A stretch of 64,000 nt of DNA from Hanleya hanleyi. Its lineage: Eukaryota; Mollusca; Polyplacophora; Lepidopleurida; Hanleyidae. How positions within the stretch are numbered: the stretch's first letter is position 1; each line of letters begins with the position of its first letter. Position numbers and translations under genes: made by a program. Positions 43,764 to 54,527 of the stretch are shown piece by piece. Location of the stretch: NCBI GenBank assembly GCA_036873755.1, contig JAVTVY010039385.1, positions 95,454-159,453 on the forward strand, given 5' to 3'. The notes under the pieces were generated by a model. The model saw only the letters and a list, made by a program, of their open reading frames with translations. It did no database searches and was not told where the DNA came from.

Positions 43764-44792
43764 ATGAATGATATGGCACTTTGCTTATATTTACAGAAGC
43801 CAAATCTACCCACGGTCTTCACCGCCGTTATAGCTGTATCCATTTGTGTATTCCTGCTCGTGACGACTGACTATGAACATCGACTGTCATCGAACAACAC
43901 GAGTGTCTCGATGCGCGAACCTTCGCCACCCCAACAAATTATCCTTCCGGCACCGTCGATGAAAACACTAAGGAACGATTCCAATGGAAGTCTGGACATG
44001 ATTTTGGTATTTCCACGCATGACAGACAAACATATGGCGAGAATTGGGGGATATTTCAATTATTCCAATGCAAAATTAAAGGAACGGGATCTCGAGTATG
44101 TGGACAGCATTCGGAAGAATCTCCAACATCCGGCCATTTCCAGAATTCATATATTTAATGACAAACCAGATGAAATTCTTAAACTGCTCAAGAGTGAACA
44201 CGGAATTGACCTTAGCAAGGTGAATAGGGTAAAATCATCCAAGGATGTGACCTACGCTGAACTCTTTGTCTATGTTTCAAACTACTTGCAAGGACGCTTC
44301 GTTATCATCATCAACGCCGACAATTTCCTTGGTGAAGGATTCACCAACTTGGATTGGTCTTATTTGAAACACACCCGGGTCATGTATTCACTCACACGTA
44401 AACATCTCAAACCGATACCAAAAGGCTGTGGATACAATGAGAAAACTTTAGGCAGCTACTGTGAACAGGGCAGTCAGTATACTGGCTCACATGATTGCTT
44501 TCTCTTCTATGTGAATTCTCAACTTCCTGATAAATTCCTCATTGAGGTCAAGTATAAAATGGATGCATATGGTGGGGAAAATGTGCTCATATGGGCTTTC
44601 AAACAAATCCTCCACTTCACCGTATTGAATCCTTGTAAGATCCTATCTATACATCACAATCACTGCAGCAATGTGCGACCGCAATATCGTCCAAGAGTAA
44701 ATGATAACGGTAAAAGTGGTTTAGCTCCCATATCGGACAGCTTATACAGCAATGGATATAAACCCGAAAATACAGACCCGCACACAAAATAA
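43764..44792 (+). CDS. Type II membrane glycosyltransferase-like protein, host gene or terminal exon
   Basis: The frame is open for 342 codons without lesion. Residues about 19-33 form one hydrophobic signal anchor, followed by a Ser/Pro-rich stem with N-x-S/T sequons and a catalytic-like domain from about 75. That domain carries INADN (183-187, DxD-like position), SHDCFLF (242-248), GGEN (270-273), LNPC (288-291) and HHNHCS, an order I associate with a GT-A-like family that ends D-x-F-x-F ... G-x-x-N ... NP-C ... H. Golgi location is inferred. A good splice acceptor, TTTACAG, ends at 43796 in phase, so the first 11 residues may be intronic and 43797-44792 a terminal exon. Substrate unknown. 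Confidence 0.7.
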   Translation: MNDMALCLYLQKPNLPTVFTAVIAVSICVFLLVTTDYEHRLSSNNTSVSMREPSPPQQIILPAPSMKTLRNDSNGSLDMILVFPRMTDKHMARIGGYFNYSNAKLKERDLEYVDSIRKNLQHPAISRIHIFNDKPDEILKLLKSEHGIDLSKVNRVKSSKDVTYAELFVYVSNYLQGRFVIIINADNFLGEGFTNLDWSYLKHTRVMYSLTRKHLKPIPKGCGYNEKTLGSYCEQGSQYTGSHDCFLFYVNSQLPDKFLIEVKYKMDAYGGENVLIWAFKQILHFTVLNPCKILSIHHNHCSNVRPQYRPRVNDNGKSGLAPISDSLYSNGYKPENTDPHTK

Positions 44793-46212
44793 AGATAAAA
44801 TAGAACAGATTAATTACTTGTACTTTATCCTCGTCTCCATTGAAAATGGTGAACATTTGAAACCGGTGAATGAAGTAACATCATATATAAGGTTGATACT
44901 TGTTGTGTTTTGTTGTTGTTAGTTTAGTTTCTTTCCTTAAGATACATTGATCACAATGAAAAGGTAATGCCCACATTGTACGGTCACATTGATTTGACGT
45001 ATACCAGTAGTGGAAAATTGAGCGCGTTGAGCCGAACGATCATGATTGGGAACAGGATGAAGACGGTGGAGCGGATGTGACGTCATCACCAGAAGTGTCA
45101 ACATCACTGGAAGTGACGTCATCACTCGAAGTAACATCATCACAAAAATTGACGAAACAAAAGATCGGAGTGCAGGTTCAGATGGAGAGACCAGGGAAGC
45201 AAGGTCAGGAGTTAATAAAGACGTAAAACAGGTTCGATAATCATATCAGTGCATAGGGAACAAAGGGTTAATGGATCAGCAAAAGTTAAAAAAAATGAGT
45301 AAATGTAATGGAAAATTACTAAAGATTAAAAATATGAGTAAAAGGTAAAAAAAAAATACCCCGAGAAAGATCTCCCTAAGCTTGGGTGTGCGAGATCAGA
45401 TAGACAATTCGTCTCCTCTGAGGGTACCACTTCATAATATATTAACAACTGAAAGATACATCTTCTCTGACGATGAATCATGGAAGATGCTTACTGAAGT
45501 GAGTTCATTATCAACTCCCCTTATAGGTTCTTCAATGGCATGTAATTTACATTAAGCTAGTTACAATTCCGCCTTATAAAGGCGTGTTTAATCCATAAAT
45601 ATATGTTGAAAAGGAAATTAATGTGGCTTGGCAAACAATGATTACTACAATTCAACGTAAAGTTAAAATATTAGAAGGCGTATACCAGAAAAGACTAATA
45701 CCTAGTATAGAAAGATTTATACTTAGAACGAATAAAGGGAGAACGGGATCTACATGTATAACTCTTTATGCATTTCGATTGTTGTTTAAACCGCTTTCAT
45801 TTTTCTGTTGCTCAATTTGAGGAAAGGAATGAGTTAAAATGTAACTGGTATCTGCTACGCACATCGAGCCGATAAACTATGTATATTATCAGTTATATTA
45901 TACACAAATCTGTTAAATGAATAACTTGGTGATGGGTGAGTCATTTAGGCCGGGAGCCAAAGCAGCAAAATGGTCGTACCGATTGCACCTCGGGTTGACC
46001 AATTGCTGGCCCTCCTTCATCGAAGGATAAAGGATGTGCGTCAGCCCTGGAATGGTGAGGTCGAGGCTTACTTCCGTTTCCGGTGGTCTCCCCAGACAAC
46101 TGGACATATTTGACCCGAAACGACGGATCATTCCAAGCTGAACCTGGCCAACTTGATTTATTTTTGATACATTCTCATTATCGAATTGCTCTGAATAAAA
46201 GACTGGTCGAAT
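44793..46212. other. Sequence downstream of the glycosyltransferase-like gene
   Basis: No recognised gene. 45075-45145 holds repeated GTGACGTCATCAC / GTAACATCATCAC words (CRE-like). A short open stretch across them encodes an acidic then Thr/Ser-rich peptide of unknown status. Confidence 0.35.
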
Positions 46213-46460
46213 TACGAGCGTCTAGTCCGTCGTACATAATTCAGGCGTCGCGTGTGTCCGTGTCCGCGTCCATAATCCAAAGACCTTTTCCATATTCCAT
46301 ATAACAGTATTAGCACCAAATTCAAAAAGACAATCATAGAATACATAAACATAGGCTAGTCTCATGCAAGAGAGAAGCGGTCAACAGTTTTCAATGATGC
46401 CGGCAAGATATCAGGAGGTTCCAAAAATTTCAAATCCGTATCGCTGATCAGTATTCTTAA
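46213..46460 (-). mobile_element. Penelope-like element fragment 4, 3' part (split by piggyBac)
   Basis: Starts with the family 3' terminus, AGCGTCTAGTCCGTC, and runs to ATCAGTATTCTTAA at 46460, where the piggyBac element begins. It resumes at 49263 with TTCCATAATATTCG. In the uninterrupted fragment 1 (about 13115-13143) these halves are contiguous. Confidence 0.9.
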
Positions 46461-49262
46461 CCCTTTAGTACCTGAGGTTATTTTTGGGTATGTGTAAAGG
46501 TGGTTTTTGCGATAGTTGAAGTTATTTGAGCCCAAAGTTCACAATTTGGCATTTATTTAACAAATATTTGTTAAATTCTGACTTCTAAAAAGTGGTGACA
46601 TATGTCCCCATTAGGTGTTCGTGGTAAATTCTAACCACTTTAAAACTGGTGACATATGTCGCCGTTAGGCATTCGTGGTAAACGCTTATCACATGACACA
46701 TTTTGTGAGTTTTGTGTTCTACCATGACTGATAAAAACTGAAAACACAACAAAAGTTGGAAAATAAACCCACACAAACCTCTTTTTAACTTCAACATGAA
46801 CATACAATATCGAGTATCATTTTCGAGAGGCAAATGAACAATTTGTTTCGTCTTTTCACAACTCTTTGCCCATACTTAGATGGAACTGTGGTATAAGTTT
46901 ACTGTATACATGTTCATCATGTCCATACTTAGGTGGAACTATCCACGCCATGAAACTCTAGAAAGCATCCGGATCCAACAACGCAAAGGTAAACTTGACA
47001 TTTGCTGCACATAAATCTGCTTCTTCTCCCGCATTGGCCGTTCTTGCATCGTTGAGCGCGCCCTTCTATCTGAAAGGGCCAGTGATTCAGATTGTCGTGA
47101 CGGATTCTCTGGGGAACATGCCTGGCACTCAGCGTACGCATAGGACGTTTTGCAGGGGGCTCTTCTGTGGATGTATCTCTGGTATTCCCAACCAGAAGGG
47201 AGCGGCTTACATCCATAGCGAAATCAACCATGCTTCCCGTTCCACCAATTTGCCGGTAGATAGACCAGCCATTGACGACACAAAGACTCAGTAGATGTGA
47301 CACGAAACGTAAATACCACTTTCGAGACCTGAATTTGGATTTGTACAAGGCCAGCATCATGTCCGCTTTATCTACTCCGCCCATGAACTTGTTGTACATT
47401 TGTACAATCGCCGGGCGGGGGACAACGATTTCTTCTTTCTTCTTTCTGTCATAGCGCTTACATTCGTTGACAGGATCCACGCCTATGAAGTTTGACGCAG
47501 TCATGACTCTCCTAGTGTCAAGCCATGCACAGATGGTGATTTTCTCCTGTTTGTCAGTGCGATAGTCAATCGCGCCTCGCCCTTCTTTCTTTAGCTCCTT
47601 CTCACTCTTGATAGGGCAATTCCTACTCCGCTTCTGTTGGATGGTGGAAACAGCAAAATGGTCATGATCCCGTAAATACACGAGGAGCTCAGGAGAAGAG
47701 AAATAGTTGTCGAAGAATATTTTGTGTTTCCGTGGAGGTAGGGCTTCAACGAGTCGCAGAACAACAAATCCACTCTCACCCAGAACATCTGGTACCGTTG
47801 CTCCTTCTGGTGGTCCAATATCGTTCCCTCCACATACCTGGAAGTCGTAGACATAGCCTGAAACACCAGCTCTCGCCCAAAGCTTGTAGCCCCATTTTGT
47901 AGGTTTTTTTGGCAGATACTTCTTGAGATTATGGCGGCCCTTGAAAGAAATCATCATTTCATCAATCGCCTGGTATGTTTCAGGGAGAACAGCGTCTTTG
48001 AACTGTTGTCTCAGTTGGTCAATGAGAGGTTGGATTTTGAACAATTTGTTGAATCCTGCCTCAGTGGGCAGTTTCTGATTGGTGTTGTCATTGAAATGAA
48101 GGAATCGCACGATTTCATCGAACCGGTTGCGTGGCATAGCTTCAGCGATGGCTTCGATTCTGCTCGCCGGGGACCAATACATCCTACGAGCTGGAAGTTT
48201 CACGATTCCCATATACAAAATGATTCCCATCACCTTGTATATTTCTTCTCTCGTCACTGCAGAAATAGGGCGGCCTCTGTCTAGACATTGCGAATTCTGA
48301 GTTATGTACAGGTTTGTTTGAAATGTCACTTCATCCATGTAATCGTTGTCCAAGAACAATAACAAAAACTTGAGTGGGTCAGTATTTTGAGTTAGACCAT
48401 GTGTCTTTGATGAATTGGGATTGAGGCGTAGTTTTTCATCTGGAAAATCAGCTTCAGGTGGAAAGTTGAGCTTCTTCTTTTCTTTGTGCCACTCAAATTT
48501 ATTGGAGTTATCCCCTTCTTCTTTCTTTTGGACTTTCGCTGAGCCGGGGAGGGGGTCTCTTCGTCCTCATTACTATCTGATTGGTTAGATGAGCTATCAT
48601 TAGATTCATTGTCATCGGTGTCATTTTCTGAAGAGAAGGTGGATGGATCGAAATCATCATCTGATTCATCTCCACCAATATCATCATCCTCAACATCATC
48701 TACATCATCTTCACTTTCCTCGGGAATATCTAGAAGTTGGACTCTCCTTTGACGGAAACCTCTACCGTAAAACGATCTACAACAGATAAATCCAATATAA
48801 TATTTACTTTACCAGTAGTGCCTGTTGGTGTCAAATGTGCACATTACGGTTTCGGTGTCGGCTTTAGCAGTACAGCCTAATGGTGACAAAAGTGTACAAT
48901 TTTTTCGACGATAAAAAAATAACAGAAATCATACCCCAATCATTTTCTGGTTTGATATTTTGTATGCCTAGGACCACAAAGTTACTGAATATCAGTATAT
49001 CACACATTGTTTAAAACAAATGTCAGTTTGTAGCGAGAAAACATAATGATAACATACCCGACACTGTGTGGCATGGGGGCTGCCATCTTGCCTGTGCTCC
49101 GTGCTGCCCTCTACTGGCGAAGGATGGAATTTTTTGGTGACAAATGATACCAACAGGTATTAAAAATAAAATAAGTACCTGACATTCTGAACAAAAGGCA
49201 TATAGGGATATACAATTACATTTTGAAGACGGTGACATATGTTACCAATAGGTACTAAAGGG
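46461..49262 (-). mobile_element. piggyBac-type DNA transposon, 2,802 bp
   Basis: Inverted ends start CCCTTTAGTACCT on both sides. TTAA precedes the left end (46457-46460); the right flank is TTCC, explained by a 3-bp loss from TTAATCC, which is the uninterrupted sequence in fragment 1. GGTGACATATGTC occurs at 46594, 46648 and, reading into GTTACC, at 49231, suggesting subterminal binding sites. One transposase gene on the minus strand. It is inserted in Penelope-like fragment 4. Confidence 0.95.
46929..48566 (-). CDS. piggyBac transposase (DDE_Tnp_1_7), N-terminus in another frame
   Basis: The frame is open from 48566 to the stop at 46929. Catalytic aspartates are visible as AIDEMM, FFDNYFS and GGVDKAD; counted from codon 48365 they are about residues 135, 219 and 332. 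The C-terminus has a cysteine-rich zinc domain (C-x4-C ... CSKC ... C-x5-C ... H). The usual acidic N-terminal part, with a DDFDPS-type stretch, lies at about 48530-48720 in the neighbouring frame, so one indel around 48490-48560 separates it from the catalytic domain. The enzyme would cut and paste at TTAA. No ATG is present near the start of the open frame. This is a nearly intact, young copy. Confidence 0.9.
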   Translation of the reverse strand, partial: GRRDPLPGSAKVQKKEEGDNSNKFEWHKEKKKLNFPPEADFPDEKLRLNPNSSKTHGLTQNTDPLKFLLLFLDNDYMDEVTFQTNLYITQNSQCLDRGRPISAVTREEIYKVMGIILYMGIVKLPARRMYWSPASRIEAIAEAMPRNRFDEIVRFLHFNDNTNQKLPTEAGFNKLFKIQPLIDQLRQQFKDAVLPETYQAIDEMMISFKGRHNLKKYLPKKPTKWGYKLWARAGVSGYVYDFQVCGGNDIGPPEGATVPDVLGESGFVVLRLVEALPPRKHKIFFDNYFSSPELLVYLRDHDHFAVSTIQQKRSRNCPIKSEKELKKEGRGAIDYRTDKQEKITICAWLDTRRVMTASNFIGVDPVNECKRYDRKKKEEIVVPRPAIVQMYNKFMGGVDKADMMLALYKSKFRSRKWYLRFVSHLLSLCVVNGWSIYRQIGGTGSMVDFAMDVSRSLLVGNTRDTSTEEPPAKRPMRTLSARHVPQRIRHDNLNHWPFQIEGRAQRCKNGQCGRRSRFMCSKCQVYLCVVGSGCFLEFHGVDSST

Positions 49263-50545
49263 TTCCATAATATTCGTTGTAAAGTCGTCATTTAGAGAAT
49301 GATGTACCTCAGTCACGCTTTGACCGTGGCTGTTCATATGCACCATGAGGATCTTGAAGTACATGGGTTCACACTACCCTAGCTCCAGGTTAAGCGAAAT
49401 TAAACACGCGTTACGGAACGTAGCGCCATAGATCTTGCACGCTACGCTCGTATTTTGCTGTCAGCATGCAATATGTATCGCCAAATTTGAGAAACTTTGA
49501 GTTGACGTGCTTGGTGGTATAGCCCTCTTATATAAGTTTCGGCAACAATGTTTTTGTGACGTTGATTAAAATCGTCACATTTAACACAGGATCTAGCAAA
49601 TGCTACTAGGCGAGATATGTTTACGCCATATGCAGGTCCCACTGGAATATTACTGTCCAGAAAGGGATAGTTTACGATGTCGAAATTGTAATCATCTCTT
49701 TCGTCATGAAATCGACGAGAGAGAAGGCCCGCTTCATTTTTATAGACATATAGGTCTAAATATGATGTGCCTGTAGGGCTATCTGTAGTTTCCTTCAAAT
49801 CCAGCGAAGGTGGATATATATCCTTCACTGCGTCATTTATATAGCGATTATCCACAGCGAGAAGATCGTCTATATAGCGTTCGGTGAATGAGAAGAAACG
49901 GGCTTTGAATAGATCGGTTTTTGAAAGCGTCTGCATATAGTCATATTCTTAAGAGAAGAGATATAGGTCAGCCAACAGGGGTGCACAAGTAGTGCCCATT
50001 GGAATACCTATTTGCTGTTCATATATTGTGTTGCCAAATTTCACATAGACATTTTTTAAAGAATGCTTTATGGCTTCCGACATTAATATATCTACGATCA
50101 GTTTTCTTGAACACAGATACTATTAACGAACTTAGACGGTCAATAAGGTCCTGATGAGGGATTGTAGTATAGAGAGTCGAGAAATACCATGTTGATACAT
50201 GTCTGTACGGTATGTGACCTTTAGCATCAAGTTCTTCCGTAAGATATTTTGAGTTTTTCAATATCCACATACATTCAACGCCAGAGGTTTTAGAAATAGT
50301 GGCGCAATACCTTTCCAAAAATGACGGGCTCTCGTCAACAGGGTTGAAAGAAACTTGGTGGTGCAACTTCTAAAACCAGCTATGAATCTAACTTTGTATG
50401 GTGATTTATGCATTTTGGGAGTTCAGTAGTCCAGATACAGCTGAAGTCCAGAAAAGATCGATAATATGTGGCATATCAACTGTTCGATTCTGTGAGGAAA
50501 TTTAGTAAGAGTGAAAGTTGATTTAGACTTATATTGACATTTGAC
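49263..50545 (-). mobile_element. Penelope-like element fragment 4, RT part
   Basis: The longest RT remnant in the window. In element order: PKMHKSPYKVRFIAGF (about 50370-50440), FSTLYTTIPHQDL (about 50160), SHKAFFKK, a GIPMGTTCAPL-like segment near 49990, YIDDLLAVDNRYINDAVKDI (from about 49880), LDLKETTDSPTG and FARSCVKCDDFNQRHK to a stop near 49403. Several frameshifts separate these pieces (open blocks 50019-50366 and 49442-49936). KxRFI, the STLYT motif and YIDD support a Penelope-like RT. No GIY-YIG endonuclease was found downstream. Confidence 0.8.
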
Positions 50546-50577
50546 CTTTTTTGATGTCATCTTCGGTTTCGGATACG

Positions 50578-50620
50578 GACAATACCGGATAAAATGGTGC
50601 GCAGGGGTCAAAGGTCACCT
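50578..50620 (+). other. Copy of the large palindrome's central sequence
   Basis: CAATACCGGATAAAATGG then GCGCAGGGGTCAAAGGTCA matches 16622-16657. It sits exactly between the inverted Penelope-like copies. Confidence 0.75.
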
Positions 50621-51137
50621 TATAAAACAGGGCTACACCACCAAGCGCCTCCACTCAAAGTTTCTCGAATTTAGCGGTACATATCGCATGCTGATAGCAA
50701 AATGCGAGCGTAGCGTGCAAGATCTATGGCGTTACGTTTCGTAACTGGTGTCTAATTCCGCTTAATCCGGGGCTAGGGGCCGTATGAACCCATGTGCTTC
50801 AACATCCTCATGGTACTCATATGAACAGACACAATCAAAGCGTGACTTAGATACATCATTCTTTAGATGACGACTTTACAAAAATATTATGGATTAAGAA
50901 TACTGATGAGCGATACGGATTTGATATTTTTGGAACCTCATGATGTCTTGCCGGCATCATTGAAAACTGTTGACCGCTTCTCTCTTGCAGGAAACAAGCC
51001 TATGTTTATGTATTCTATGATTGTCTTTTTGAATTTGGGGCTAATACTGTTATATGGAATATGTAATAGGTGTTGTGATTATGGACGCGGATATTCTCTA
51101 ATGGACGAATGATGAATGACGAACCAGACGCTTGTAA
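50621..51137 (+). mobile_element. Penelope-like element fragment 5, opposite orientation
   Basis: Starts inside the RT C-terminus (the QGYTTKRLHSKFLEF segment at about 50630) and runs through the stop at 50744. It continues through the small downstream frame 50867-51112 to the family terminus GACGAACCAGACGCTT. It is inverted relative to fragment 4, head to head across 50578-50620. Confidence 0.75.
50867..51112 (+). CDS. Small conserved membrane-segment ORF in the Penelope-like 3' region
   Basis: 81 codons with SDTDLIFLEPHDVLPASLKT, then a hydrophobic segment (MIVFLNLGLILLYGI). The same frame appears on the minus strand at 33688-33882, and frame-broken versions occur in fragments 1 and 4. It lies between the RT stop and the element 3' end. 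It could be a real small protein or simply well-conserved 3' UTR. Confidence 0.35.
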   Translation: MTTLQKYYGLRILMSDTDLIFLEPHDVLPASLKTVDRFSLAGNKPMFMYSMIVFLNLGLILLYGICNRCCDYGRGYSLMDE

Positions 51138-51479
51138 CGTGACCTTAACCGGAAATGATGTCGCAAAAGGCCAAGGTCGAAAGGCATCAAGATGCTGTGT
51201 TTTGGAAACTGGCATTTCGTGATCCATGGATGTGACGCCACAAATGTCATGTGCAAATACGAATGTTCAATAAGCACCTACGTGCCTGTCGGAATCTGGG
51301 GCATTTCCGTGAACCGGCTAAGTACGGTATACAAATTCAAATGCCCTTTTGGATATCAGGACTCTCAATGTACGTCATCAAACATGGTTCCCGGCAATAT
51401 TGCCAGCTGTATGTCCAGCATATTGCCATTGGGGAATCCTAGTTTTCTCCACATGCCTTATACCGAGAACCAGAGGGCG

Positions 51480-52340
51480 TAGAGATTTAAGGTGATCACC
51501 GAATGAGTCACTTGGACCCGGGCTTCCGCCCTGGAGTAAGACGGTGTGAGTAATAGAGCTGCGCATGCGCAAGCGGAAGTGGAACACTGTACCGAGAATC
51601 AGACGGCCTGGAGACATGGGATTCCAACGAATTAGTCACCTGGATCCAGGCTTCCGCCCTAGAACATTGCGGGATGAGGAATAGGGCTGCGCATGTTCAA
51701 CCGGAAGTGGGACACTGTACGGAGAACCAGAGGGCATAGAGACATGGGATTCACCGAATGAGTCGCCTGGACCCAGGCTTCCGCTCTAGGGCAATGCGGG
51801 GTGAGAAATGGGGCTGCGCAGGCACAATCGATTGTGGAACTCAGTACTGAGAACCCGAAGGCCTATAGACGTGAAGATTTCGCCGTTTGAGTCGACTGGC
51901 TCCTGACTTCCGCTCTAGGGTAGTGCGGAGTGGAGAATAGAGCTACGCATCCACAACAGAAAGTGGAACAGTGTGCTGAGAGCCAGAGGGCATAGAAACA
52001 TGGAATTTCACCGAATGAGTCGCCTGGACCAAACCTTCCGCCCCAGGGTAGTGTGGGGTTGAGGAATGGGCTTGCGCATACGGAACCGGGAATGGAACAC
52101 TGTAAGGAGAATCAGAAGGCCAAGAGACATGGAGATTTCACCGAATGTGTCGCATGGACCCAAGCTTTCGCCCTAGGATAGTGTAGGGTGAGAAGTAGGG
52201 CTGCGTATGCGCAACCTGAAGTGAAAGACTGTACGAAGAACCAGGGCGCCTAGAGACATGGGGTTTTCACCGAATGAGTCGCCTGGCTCCATGCTTCCGC
52301 CCTAGGATAGAGTGGGGGTGAGAAACAGGGCTGTCAATGG
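51480..52340 (+). repeat. Satellite array, about 128-bp unit
   Basis: Units share GAGACATGG, CACCGAATGAGTCGCCTGGA, CTTCCGCCCTAGG and a CTGCGCATGCGCAA-type near-palindrome at about 51556, 51688, 51812, 51940, 52070 and 52199. Confidence 0.85.
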
Positions 52341-53069
52341 GCATGGTCAAAGGGCACTTCTGGTCACGTGACCGGAGCCGGGGGGAATTCCCGTGACGTC
52401 ATCAGTTCGGAACACACAAGATTCATCGATATCTGAACTAAAGCTACGGGGAATCTCTGTAAATTAAATAAATTTAACCTTTTGGGGTCTAGATAAGCCA
52501 TTTATGATCCAAATGAACTGTGTTGGGTGTCATATTGAAGCTCTCGTGAGAGTCCTACTGGTTTGGTTCTTATTGTACGTATTGTTAATATCCACATGCG
52601 CTGTCGAAAAAGTGCATTTGAGGTGGGAGTTGTGGGGTTTAGGTGGGGCATATTTGCAAATCGTGCAAATCAGTGTCATGGTAGCCTTTAATTAAACCAC
52701 GTACCATAAAGAGAAAATTGTGGGTAATGAGTAGTTCTCTTTCGCAAGGAATGGTTCGCCCTGAAAAGGGACTTTGAATTATTTTGGAGTGTTTACTCAC
52801 TGTTTACAAAGAATTCATTGGAGGCATGGGCTGAGGTACTGTCCGGTTGATGTCGAGTAGTACCGGTAATCAGTGGGGTGTTCTGGTCTCTATCCAGCAG
52901 TTCAGGTAAACGGTCCTCACTCTTTCGGGGTTGTACCCACCCATCATCGGTATTGCCTCCGTTTTGGAAGATTTTTGCAACACTATATATATAAAAACAA
53001 ACTAAAAAAAGTATGGAAATCTAATTAAAAAAAAACATTCAAACAACAGCAACTGGCACCATTCAGGTA
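52341..53069. other. Boundary region with satellite-like sequence
   Basis: GGTCACGTGACCGGA (about 52374) and CGTGACGTCATCAG resemble the virus-like region's flank. TTTTGGGGTCTAGATAAGCC (about 52480) matches the 160-bp satellite. The rest is unassigned. Confidence 0.4.
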
Positions 53070-53930
53070 CTAAACAAAACAAGAAAAATTAATCTTGAGA
53101 AGGCGGAATACCTTGCTGAATCTTTCGCATCAAACAGTAGCGATAGCTACCTGAAACTATCTGAAACCAAACCCAGGAACTAATTTTGAAACTAATTAAT
53201 GTGAGTTGGAAGACCAAACAACTTCCAAACGAATGGAAATCATCTTTTGTTATCCCAATACCAAAACCTGGCAAAGACCCATCAGACAGTAAGTCATATA
53301 GGCCAATCTCTCTCAAGTCAAATTTATGCAAAATAATGGAAACCATAGAAAAAATAGACTTGAATATCACTTGGAAAGCAGCTACTTACTGAACAAAACA
53401 CAAAAGAGTTTTTCAAAAAAAGAGAAGCAATACAGACAGCATAGACTCCAACACTCAAGCAAAAAAGGAAACGCCAAACCCAAATATACATTAGACATTT
53501 TCTTGGATATAGAAAAAGCATTTAACCTTGTACGGCAGGACGGAATTATCACCCAATTAAACAACTTAAGAATTAAGGGTAGGATACAACACCAAAATTT
53601 CCTTCATGACCGAAACTTCAAATTTCGTATTAGAAACACCATATCCATGGAACACCAACTAGATAACGGTACCCCACAGGGCAGCGTGGTCAGTTCAACG
53701 CTTTTTATTATCCTTATTAACGGACTGTCCGACGAAATTGACGCCAAGCACCATGTACTAGAACAATCCATATTTGCTGACGATGTTGCCTTGTGGAAAT
53801 CCGCTGACTCCACTAAAAAAGTATGATGCAAAAGGTACTAAATACAATTAGCGGCTGAGGATTCAAATTTTCAGCTGTCAAAGCAACGGGTGTTCTATTC
53901 CCAAATAAACAAAACATAGGCGTCCCAAAA
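53070..53930 (+). pseudogene. I-clade non-LTR reverse transcriptase fragment
   Basis: Broken into frames: 53186-53392 carries LPNEWKSSFVIPIPKPGKD and YRPISL; 53326-53826 carries LDIEKAFN, NGTPQGSVVSSTLF and FADDVALW, the RT palm motifs. A further piece after 53826 (with GVLFPNKQN) is out of frame, with stops. At least two frameshifts. Endonuclease and RNase H are not attached. The part after 53817 is duplicated, inverted, at about 58430-58555. It may belong to the same clade as the RNase H fragment at 1439-2725, but they do not overlap. Confidence 0.85.
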
Positions 53931-54249
53931 ACTCACCCGGAAATGTCTCACCATCTATCGTACCGAAACTCACCCGGAAAGACCACATTGACAGTTACTT
54001 ATGTCTCGCCATCTGTCGTGCCGAATTCCACGAAAATGAGTCATTGATCACGTGACCTCATAGCGTCTGTTGATCACGTCTGCAAACAGACGTGGCCTCT
54101 CAAGTGACTCTCCTTGAGAAATCAAAATAGTTGGATAATTCCACGGTTTCCAAAGCATAATTCCGGTAGAAAGTTTAAAAAGCTTTCGGTACGAGTATTG
54201 TCCGAAAAATGTTGGACAATTTCGGTACAAACTGAGTTTTACTCAGACG

Positions 54250-54527
54250 GAATCGGCACTGGTAGACCAGGCGGTCATTGCAGTGCAGACCGCTATGTCG
54301 AAGAACGAGTTTGATTTGTCTGCTCAAAATTTCGAAAAAGTCAGTCAAAATCGACAAAAATGGGATCGATGAAGTCGAGCACAAAACCGGGAAACCCCAA
54401 ACATAAACCAGAAACGTCTGGAAATATTAGCAACAGTCAGGGAAATGCGGAAAATCCGACGGACATTGTCAGAAGAAACTCCGCACGAGGCATTCGATGC
54501 ACGTGGTTCCCGCCTGACTGACACCAT
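54250..54527 (+). pseudogene. DIRS-like gag N-terminal piece (copy A)
   Basis: An ATG at about 54292 reads MSKNEFDLSAQNFEKVSQNR, hits TGA at about 54370, then continues in the same frame to HEAFDARGSRLTDTI, where the TIR element at 54528 interrupts it. The second copy (59195-59445) reads through the same point uninterrupted, which fixes the insertion site. Confidence 0.55.

Noticed and set aside
47000..48284. Plus frames of 99, 60 and 117 codons over the piggyBac element
   Set aside because: Antisense shadows of the transposase.
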